A stretch of DNA of 64,000 nt from Polytrichum commune (lineage: Eukaryota > Streptophyta > Polytrichopsida > Polytrichales > Polytrichaceae). The position numbers were made by a program, and so were the translations under genes. The stretch lies in contig OX485806.1 of the NCBI GenBank assembly GCA_950295325.1, forward strand, positions 37,758,001-37,822,000, written 5' to 3'. The notes beneath the pieces are model-generated. The model did not search any database. It was not told the origin of the DNA and saw nothing but the letters and a program-made list of their open reading frames with translations. This document shows positions 55,877-64,000 of this stretch, in pieces; the first letter of the stretch is position 1; each line of letters begins with the position of its first letter.

Positions 55877-57400
55877 TCTAAGATTTTGAAATTTTATAGA
55901 ATAATAATAATTCAAAATTTTTACATCAAAAAATAGACATTGAAGAGAATTTTTTTATGATTAGAAAAAATTGTGATTTGTTGAAAGAAACTACTGAGGT
56001 TCATCAATCCATTGTCAAAATATTATAGAAATACAACTTGTCAAAAATTTGCATTGTTCAAATTTGAGAATCAAATAGTGATTCTAAAGCTGTAAATAGT
56101 AATTACAATTTTTTAAATAGATGCCATATGTTTATCCACATTTTTCAATAAAGTTGAGTTTCTTTGGAAGGTTGTGACAAAATTAGTAGAATTTGAAACA
56201 ATTTTTTCTAAGACCATTTTTAAATTATCTTGAAATTTCTTCTTCTATTATTGTTTTGGAGTAACCTCATGGTCTTACAATCATGATGGTATTTTGTCTT
56301 CATGGTTTTCATCTCCATTATCTATGGCACATGCTGGAATTTGAAATTTTACACATGCACGAGTAGAATTCCAAATATCAAGTTGCTCAAATCATTTGCA
56401 TTTTTTATATCTATCTGAATCTGAAATTTCATTGGTTTTCTTATCATTTTTTTATTCAATATGGATCATCTTGTATTTCTTTTTGCATAATTTTTATGAA
56501 CGGTGGAAGTCTCGAATTGCCACTACCATTCATGCTTGTAATTTCAACCATGTATTAATTTATGAATTATCATATTGATATACATTAGTACATTCATATA
56601 TAAATAGATGAAAGTAAAATGATTCTTAGAATGTCAAAAAAACAACCGAAAAGGCCTCACTTGGGGATCTAAAGATTGAAGATAACATAGTAAAAATGTA
56701 GAAAAATCAAATTATCACACGAGGGGGAAAAAATATTGGTGGCACACATCCTAAAATAAGTGTATTGAAAAGTAGTTCAAGGTTCAAAGCTCGATGCTTG
56801 CATCCTTTAATGAGACCCAATAGGGGGGTACCGACTAAGGCTAAGACTTAAGCTAAGGCCCTTACTTGAGATGTAATTATAATTTTTATAAAATCTATAC
56901 TTATTTTTTGGAAAACAATTATATGTATAAATGGATATGAAGTAACAAAAATATTATATCACACATATCTTGTTTTTTGGCATATTTTTCAAGAAATTTC
57001 TTCCATCTCTTGTCTAATCGCCATCAACATTTTGACCATGCAATCTTGCCACTTCTGAGTGGATCAATTTTTTTCCAAGCTTGAATCAACCAAATTCACC
57101 ACTTTCTTTGCTCATTTCTTTGTTGTCTTATATGATGTTTTTTTTGTTTTTTTTGTTTTTGGTTCGAGCACTTGTTTTTCTTCTTTTTGATGGTTGTCAT
57201 CTCTTCTTTGATGAAGGTACATCCTCACCATTTAGTGCATATGCTGCAACAATAATTGCCTCCTCTTTCTTCGCATCCATTAAAACATTCCTTGCATTTT
57301 CAGTCAGTATCACTTCCTCGCTTGATAGTTGTAAATTTGAACCACTACAATGAGGGATTCCAAGAGGCAAAAAAATCTAGCATTACTAGTACCAAAACGT
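55877..57400. pseudogene. Possible remains of the second half of Harbinger element 2
   Basis: This is the sequence that continued from 45863 before the Ty3 insertion. On the minus strand, pieces such as TRACVKFQIPACAIDNGDE (about 56310-56370) and WQDCMVKMLMAIRQEMEEI (about 57000-57060), plus a lysine-rich stretch, look like decayed coding sequence. By analogy with the intact Harbinger at the left edge, this would be the convergent Myb-like gene. The assignment is weak. Confidence 0.3.
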
Positions 57401-59378
57401 TCTAAATTCAAAACATGTCTTTAAGGAGAAATGGGCTGAAATTGGAGTTGAGAATAGGTCATCCAAGGTGAATTTTGACTCCAACCTTGTCCTTGAGATT
57501 GAGAGAACTTCCCATCTTGAGAGTAGCCTTCCATTGCAATGAACAAAAGGAAAAACAAATTGAGAAAAAACTTCAAAAAACAAACAAAATTGAACCACCT
57601 CCTAGTCACACATGAAAATAATAATAATAATAATATCGAATGTTCAACGTGTAGTCTTTAAAAAGAAAAATTAGAGATAAATAGTAATAGTTGTTGGATA
57701 GAAAATGAGAAAAAAAATATGGCCGTTACTAGAAGTAACCGTTCTAAAACATTTTTTAAAAACAAAAAATTATTGGCTGAAAGAATTTTAGCCAAATCCG
57801 TTAGCCTTGGAAATTGTGCAATTTTTTTTTATCACAATGGACAAAAATATTGTCCATGTCATTTTCTCTTCCTTTCATCCTTTGGGCTAAAAAAATCGGG
57901 TGTAAAATGATATTCCTTGCTCTTTTCGGTTTCTAGGCCTCCCATTGGCTGAAATTTCTCTCACGGCTTCTCGCCTCTAGTGCAAAGAGGCCCTCAACAA
58001 AGTTTGGCCACTCAATCCCACGGCCTCTCAACTTCAACAACATTGTCCTATATGAACGGCTAAGGTCAAATTCTTGTGAGCCCACGATGCTAGTAGATGC
58101 ATGCATGAAAACACTATTCCCAATTATGAGATTTAACACGGGGTGGGCCCTTCACTAACATGTTATCTTGGCATTAAGAGAGAATTGTATTTTTCAGAGT
58201 TTTTTTCAAAGCTTGATCTTGTTCTTTTCAGAGGCCCTTTCCTTTCTATTCTTCATCAAAATAAAGCAAGGGTGGGTGGGTGGGATTTTCATTCAACACA
58301 AATCTGTTTTCTTATCAAGTTATAGTACTTATCAATGTAACTATGCTTGTGTTGCTAAGTTTTGTATAACATGGAATAACTTGCAATAACTTGCATTCCC
58401 AAGGAGGAACATGTTTCCTCACCATCATGCTTCCTTCAAATCAAATCAACTCAAATCATTTTGAAACCCTAGCTGTGAGGTATAAGTGGTCAGAATGTAA
58501 TGATATGCTCATCACATGACTTTGTATACAATAGCATAGTCTGGAATAGAATCTAACTATGCAATGCATTGTGCTTGGTAGTCAATGTAACTAATGTTAC
58601 TAATGTTACCAATGTTATCATCAAGTAATAGGTTGAGTATGTAAGATGTAAGCTTACATATATGTATTCATACTATCTCAACTACTTTGTAGTGTTTGTG
58701 TGCTAATCAAAATACTATTTCAAAGCAGTAAATAATCTTTCATACTTATCACATAATAAGGTGAAAGAGTATTCAAACTTGAACAATGTACTATTGTTGG
58801 TGTAGAAAATGTGAAGAGCTAGCCTCACCTGCACCCGTGCCAACCGAAACATACAAATGTGTGTTAGAAAGGCGTGTGTTAGGTGTCTTCAGCTAAGCTC
58901 AGTTGCTATCCATGTCACACATTAACCTCACATGTCAAGTCCATTGATAGTTTACAACATCAATACTCATTACAAATCAATGAGTATACTTACTTGCTCT
59001 TTTGCCATGTTGTGTAACTTGATAGTAACAATCTTTAGTACACCAAATGTCAGTTTTTTCACCTCCCCTCCAACCTTGTTCTCACACTCAAAGTTAAGTG
59101 TTTTCCTTCACGCATGTAAAAGAGTTTTCACATGGAAGAATGAGAAGCTTAAGTATTGGTGTGGTCAAGCAAAGAGGTTGTTTTAGGTCACAGAAACCCT
59201 AAAAACGCGGAGTATGGTAACTATTCTTTACCATAGTATTTTAACCCATGGTTAAGTTTAGTTCAGCCTTAACATTGTGGTGTGATTCCCTTTAGGTGTC
59301 TTAGCCCTATTGGAATGCTCATATTAGATTTTCAATAATGATATTTTTTTAATTTAAAGGCAAAATCAAGAGCAAAGC

Positions 59379-59418
<40 letters not shown>

Positions 59419-59903
59419 TTTTGTTAGTCTGCAGGCGAAATTATGATGGACATGGTTTTAAATGACTTTAATGTGGTAGAGTAGGATCTTTAGGGAACTA
59501 GTGTTCTTTCATACTTAGTCAAATGAGTGTACAATGGATTGTAGTCTTGTATATGATGTTGTGTAAAGATAATTTGTTTTAGGGGAGCACATGGTACTTG
59601 GTTGCAAATTGCTTGACTTCTCAAAGATGTTCTTAGTCCTAATAAACTACATCACTCAACACTCTCTTGACCATCTAGCAGCTTCATTTTTCTCTTATTC
59701 ATTGTTCAAGTTTTTTCTATTCATTTTGTATACTTAAACCTCATTTTTACATATCAAATAATGGGATTTCAGCCTAATACTATTTCCAAACATCCAATGA
59801 TGTGATTTAGGCACATCAATTGCAAAATTAATCACTTTTCATTATTTCAGCATGTATGCAAAAGTTAATCAACACTATTAATCAAATTAACACTTTTTTT
59901 TGG
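57401..59903. other. Intergenic, no gene; (GA)n at 59381-59416
   Basis: AT-rich sequence with short frames that show no family resemblance. The 36-bp GA microsatellite is the only strong feature. Confidence 0.4.
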
Positions 59904-60155
59904 CCCGGGTACGCAACTCCCATATTATACGCAGGGGGCATCGTATTAAAAACGGCTTAGAGGACGGCTTTTGTAAAAATTATATCAAATTATATCAAAT
60001 TAAAATGATCAAAAAGTTGGGTGAAGACCAAATTAAATAAAATGAGATGAAAAAAAAGTTGGGTAAAGACCAAATTAAATAAAATGAGATGAAAAAAAAT
60101 TTGGGTTGCATATTTATTATAAAAAAACTCCAACGTATATAAACAATTGAAACAC

Positions 60156-60350
60156 CTAGTTTTTTAACCTTGTAGAGCGTCTAAGAGGGGTATTCAATGA
60201 AGATGTCGGATTAATACTCACAAATGATAGAGGGTCCTTTCGAGGTCTCCCTCTTTTGGAAGGAGTTGTGGCAATTACAGGTGTAACATATTCCTTCTCC
60301 CTATCTCTACCTCCACTACATGAGCCTTTACGCTTCATCTCACAATCCAT
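60156..60350 (-). CDS. Short AT-hook protein or exon remnant
   Basis: A 64-residue frame from MDCEMKRKGSCSGG ends in an AT-hook (SKRGRPRKDP), then LNTPLRRSTRLKN, a basic tail. AT-hooks bind the minor groove of AT-rich DNA. The frame is open further upstream (to 60488), but that part is translated from a minisatellite (CTCCAAAGC units) and is not convincing. It lies wholly inside the inverted-repeat element. It may be a captured 3' exon. Confidence 0.4.
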   Translation of the reverse strand: MDCEMKRKGSCSGGRDREKEYVTPVIATTPSKRGRPRKDPLSFVSINPTSSLNTPLRRSTRLKN

Positions 60351-60384
60351 GTGTTTGTTTAAGCCAAGGATGACCCTCCCAAAT

Positions 60385-60490
60385 GAGCACAAGCACACTC
60401 CAAAGCGACAACACAAAGGCTCCAAAGCAAAGCCGCACACTCCAAAGCAAAGACACGAAGGCTCCAAAACCAAACACAAAAGCTTCAAAG
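60385..60490. repeat. Minisatellite of CTCCAAAGC-type units
   Basis: About five imperfect units alternating ACACTCCAAAGC and AAGGCTCCAAAGC, followed by degenerate CCCTAA/CCCTAAG motifs to 60545. Confidence 0.65.
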
Positions 60491-61059
60491 CGAATATATA
60501 GGAGCCTCAAACCCTAAGCCCTAACCCTAAGCCCTAAGCCTAAACCCGGAACCCATGATATTTTGAAATACCCCATGATACCCTTGAGTAGTCGGGGCAC
60601 CATATGATATATATGGTCTTAAAAATACATACCTCAACTGTATCCTAACACAAATCATTAGTTTTCTATCCCAATAGTTAGACCAGTAAGTTGCCTATAC
60701 ATAATTTAAAAAAATCCACACGAATATTTGCCTCCAATTAGAATTATAAGCCACGAATAGTTGCCTCCCATTAGAATTATAAGTCATTCACATTGTTAAA
60801 ATTTTATTAAAAAGTCCAAAAAGTTGGGTAGTTTGACCTATGGTACATGTATTAAAAAATCATATAATTAGGTTTTTAATGCAATTATATGCTTCAAAAT
60901 ATATTCATTTCCTATATATAATTACATTTTTGGATTCCTTGTTAGAAGGGCTACAAGGGTTTCCTACATTAAAACAAATTGTATCACTCAATATTGGACT
61001 AAAACGCATTATAAGTGATTATAATTAGGACCATATAATACGGGAGTTGCATACCCGGG

Positions 61060-61287
61060 ATTTTTGGCAATTTTCAACATTTTTTGACATTATTCCAACA
61101 TCTTTTGATAGTATTGGGGGCATTCACGGTTGAGGTCCTACTTTTGGGACAAAGGACTTAAGGACTTTGTTGCATTGATCTTGGTTTTCATCATGATTTA
61201 CTATTATTTGATCAATAAATTTTACATAAATAAGTAGATAGTTCAAAGGCTTTATCAAAAAAGATTTTTATTATTATTTAATAATTA
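61060..61287. other. Intergenic, no gene
   Basis: AT-rich, nothing recognised. Confidence 0.4.
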
Positions 61288-61313
61288 CCCTAAACCCTAA
61301 ACCCTAAACCCTA
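61288..61313 (+). repeat. Interstitial telomeric repeat (CCCTAAA)n
   Basis: Nearly four perfect units of CCCTAAA, the C-strand of the plant TTTAGGG telomere repeat. Confidence 0.95.
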
Positions 61314-63076
61314 GGCCACATCAGTGGCATTTTTTTGTTATTTAGGTGTGCATTGGTGGTCAATTATTTCCTGTTATGTATCTTGGTACCTTGGTAAAAG
61401 TGTCATGTGTCCATTCATATAAATTTTTTTGTCCAATTCTAATACTAGACGTTCCTTTTACGTGTGGCCGTGAGTATATGTATATTTGGACATGTTTGGT
61501 GCCACATGTAAAGTTGGGCAATTTCTATTCAATACATATTTGAATCTATTGGTACACACTTGAACGATGAGTGTGAGGAAAAAAATTGGGATCATTTCGA
61601 TTAATTCTTGTTGTCCTTTTCGTTCCTTGATCCTCAGGTCAGGAAATAAGACAACACTCCTGAATGTCCTTTAAGGAATCAAATGGATATCATAGATGAC
61701 CCTATTCCTTCTAAATTAACTTTGTCGTTGTACTCAATATGGAGGATGAAATGTAGGTATGATCCAAAATATGCTCCACAATACAAATCCAATTATACCA
61801 AGTATGTGAAGTTATCAAAAAAAGTCCTTAAACCGTTAGACACCCAAAAGTAGTACCCCAACCGTGAATGGCCCCTATTCTAGCGTTGATTGGTACCATT
61901 TCAGCATATCAACTTCACCATCCAACACAAATTCCTACAAGCAAAATGTATATTTCATTGTCATACTTTCAACAATAAAAATTAATTTTGCCATTTTTTT
62001 ATCTTCCTCTGTCCTTTCTTGTCCTCTTGTCTTATTCTTTCCCGAAAAACCATTTTCAGAGCCCTTTCCTTAAATGAATCTTCCTCCAACTTATACAAAC
62101 TACTAGGCCAATTCTTCTCCTCTAAAATCCGCACAAAGGGTTTCCTTTGGATTGTTGCTTTAATTTGTTTGGTGATGGTTTCCATGTCAACACTTCTAAA
62201 ATAATTTGACTTATCTTCATTTAGACTTAATTGCCGCCAAATATTAGTGAAAGTATTTTGTCCGTTACTTTTATGTTTGACCTTAGAGATAAAATCTTTA
62301 ACTTAATGAAAACTAAAACTTCAAAATGAAATAATCAAACCGAACCTAACGGAATTTTTTTAACTAATCAATTTCACCTTGATCGCCAAATCGCGGGGAT
62401 AAGGTTGGTCGAGTAAATCCACGCACTATGTTGTTGGTCCGAGTTCAAATCATGTTGGGTTTGTTGATTGATTCATGGGGCACGCGATTTGGTACTACTA
62501 ATGAGCAAATAAGAGAAACAAACCCATCATTTGCCTTTCATACTATGACCAGATAAGACCGTGGTTTTCACCACAACTCTTCCATTTTTGTCTATTTCCC
62601 TCATTAACCACACGCTCCACACTTTTAGTATCTTGATTCTTAAATCAACATCCTATAATAACATTTTTTTTTTGTTATACTACGCATGTATTTATAATGT
62701 GACATCATGTTTTCACCTGCACTTTTGGGAGATGGCCAGAATGGATGGGTGACAATTTTCAAGGTGTCCAATCTGACAAGAACCAACGGAATGTACCTGA
62801 ACTCAATAAAGGAAAACCGAAAGAAATCAACATGACAATGCCGGGCTTACCCCAGGAGTTGGAGCCACGCCTCAGGCCCAACCACTATTGAACCGCAACG
62901 AGGCCCAGAAAGCTCTCCCGGACTAGAATAGATTGGGTCTATATAGCTTGCGGCCCAACTTTTAACTCGCCTATAAGAGAATCAACTATCAATACCTCGC
63001 AATCTTTGACCAAATAGAATCTTAGAGTCAACTACTTCTATGTAAAACCTTGTGTATTAAAAGATATTAGTTTTGA
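61314..63076. other. Intergenic, no gene recognised
   Basis: AT-rich to about 62.8 kb, then a GC-richer patch (62,820-62,960). A tRNA-like string near 62,450 (GAGTTCAAATC) is too weak to call a SINE. Confidence 0.4.
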
Positions 63077-63292
63077 TCATGGGACCCACAATTCATGATG
63101 CTCATATAAAGAGTGAAAGTGTGAGACACAGTATGAAACTACTGTCCTCTTAAATAATGTTACCTGATTTGGTAGCCCTTTGTGTAGAAAGTGTGAACAC
63201 ACCCTAAGCGGCTGGGCTCGGAAGTTGGAATCACTGGGATCTCGACCGATTTCCCCCAAATTCTCCACATTCACGATTCCAGCAGCAGCCAT
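63077..63292 (-). CDS. Possible first coding exon of an unidentified minus-strand gene
   Basis: An ATG at 63292 lies in a strong plant context (CACACCATGGCTGCTGC) and opens MAAAGIVNVENLGEIGRDPS followed by SNFRAQPLR. Candidate donors are AG|GTGTGT near 63205 and CAG|GTAACA near 63166. No following exon was recognised, and the open frame runs to 63077 without family resemblance. The raised GC and context are the only support. Confidence 0.3.
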   Translation of the reverse strand: MAAAGIVNVENLGEIGRDPSDSNFRAQPLRVCSHFLHKGLPNQVTLFKRTVVSYCVSHFHSLYEHHELWVP

Positions 63293-64000
63293 GGTGTGAT
63301 TTGCACCTGGCCCTGATTCGATCACTATGAACAGCAAGCCGGCGCAGCAGCTAATTATTCTTGCAACCTCGCGATCGGACTCGTGAGTTGGTTCTGTAAG
63401 TTCTATGGAGTTCGATGAAATTGAAGGTTCGGAGAGTAGAGAATCATGTCTACATACATATAGAGAGGGTCGAGCGTTAGGTGTCAATAACAGCAACCAG
63501 GAGATCGGGTGTCAGAGTTAACCAGTGCCGAGTTTTCTATTGCGCCAGGATGCCAGTAAGTGCGGCAAAAGATCTCCCTCCAGGGACTCTGCAAGCAAAC
63601 TTCCATGCTTCCCTCCTATTCCTCCGCTGCGGGTCTTTGCTTAGTTTGGCATCCTCCAGCGAGGTTTCGCCATTCCACAAGTTGTCTTTTGTGAGAGCCA
63701 CACCTCCGGAATACCTACCACATGACAAAAGCCTGCCACACCCGGCGCAGAAATTGGCACATGCTGCAGTTCCTCCTATCCGAAATGGCAAGAACTGGTT
63801 CTTCATTTCTTTAATTGCTCAAAGAAGAATTTGGTTGTATTTCACATCTTTTGTTCAAGTACTTGGCGCTAACAGCCTTCAACCGAAAGCGTAGTACAAG
63901 TACTTCCCTAGTGATGCGAATTGCGTCCAAGTACTTCGTGTTGATGGTGTCATGTACCTTGGAACGTCCGAGTGAAGGATTCGAATTAGCTCCCTTAAGG
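63293..64000. other. Right edge, GC-richer, overlapping frames on both strands
   Basis: Open frames at 63481-63894 (+) and 63537-63806 (-) overlap; neither is recognised. It may be the leader/promoter side of the gene suggested at 63292 or a separate gene cut by the window edge. Confidence 0.3.

Larger units (their letters stand above)
59904..61059. mobile_element. 1.16-kb terminal-inverted-repeat element
   Basis: The left end CCCGGGTACGCAACTCCC is mirrored at the right end (GGGAGTTGCATACCCGGG). Homology continues to about 27 bp (TATTATA). TTTTTGG occurs just outside both ends (59897-59903, 61061-61067), a possible but offset target duplication. Inside are a 40-bp tandem pair (GGTGAAGACC / GGTAAAGACC at about 60022-60100), an AT-hook ORF and CCCTAA-rich tracts. 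There is no transposase. Confidence 0.7.

Noticed and set aside
62390-62480. tRNA-like A/B-box arrangement (GAGTTCAAATC) suggesting a SINE
   Set aside because: Box A is poor, no tRNA fold and no second copy in the window.
63481-63894. 137-codon plus-strand frame near the right edge
   Set aside because: An equally open frame lies on the other strand; neither is recognised and the window ends too soon to judge.
1-64000. CRISPR arrays, operons, bacterial-type promoters or ribosome binding sites
   Set aside because: None seen; the window is plant nuclear DNA with spliced genes and transposable elements.

Overview
This is nuclear DNA of a land plant. The evidence is a plant-type RPL38 gene with a telo-box, a split RAD1 gene, a tRNA-Arg(UCG), CCCTAAA-type telomere repeats, and a TE load of PIF/Harbinger, hAT, pogo-like, MITE and Ty3 elements. 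The species cannot be fixed from sequence. A Ty3 element carrying a methyltransferase domain leans weakly towards a seed-free plant (inference).

Layout. 1-6425 is a GC-rich PIF/Harbinger transposon whose left end lies outside the window. It has a DDE transposase (+) and a convergent Myb/SANT-like gene (-). 7.5-11.1 kb holds a METTL2/6-type tRNA m3C methyltransferase gene (-) with two decayed tandem copies of its 3' end. 12.4-15.3 kb is a seven-exon RAD1 (9-1-1 checkpoint clamp) gene (+), divergent from the methyltransferase gene, with a MITE and E2F-type sites between them. 19.3-21.0 kb is RPL38 with a triplicated 3' region. 23.0-29.7 kb is a tandem duplication of about 3.3 kb carrying two intact copies of an unrecognised small gene (-). 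29.7-45.8 kb is repeat-rich: several MITEs, a tRNA-Arg, a hAT fragment next to a captured LRR fragment, a pogo-like pseudogene, a 5S-rRNA-derived fragment and a decayed Harbinger.

45,864-55,876 is the most notable object: a young, about 10-kb Ty3/gypsy retrotransposon nested in the decayed Harbinger. Its single 7.2-kb reading frame encodes Gag, protease, a DNMT3/DRM-like C5 cytosine methyltransferase, RT, RNase H, integrase and a C-terminal PHD-like finger. Four in-frame stops interrupt this frame and no frameshift does. One stop (UAG CAA UCA) fits the known CAR-YYA readthrough context. 55.9-64 kb is AT-rich and includes a 1.16-kb terminal-inverted-repeat element with an AT-hook ORF, a short telomeric tract, and a possible first exon near the right edge.

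How they work together. The methyltransferase, RAD1 and RPL38 genes are independent housekeeping genes. The Ty3 element would couple replication with a chromatin-reading and DNA-methylating toolkit. Related sequence families (arms at 7.5 and 10.3 kb plus the tandem at 35.9 kb; several MITE pairs) tie distant parts of the window together.
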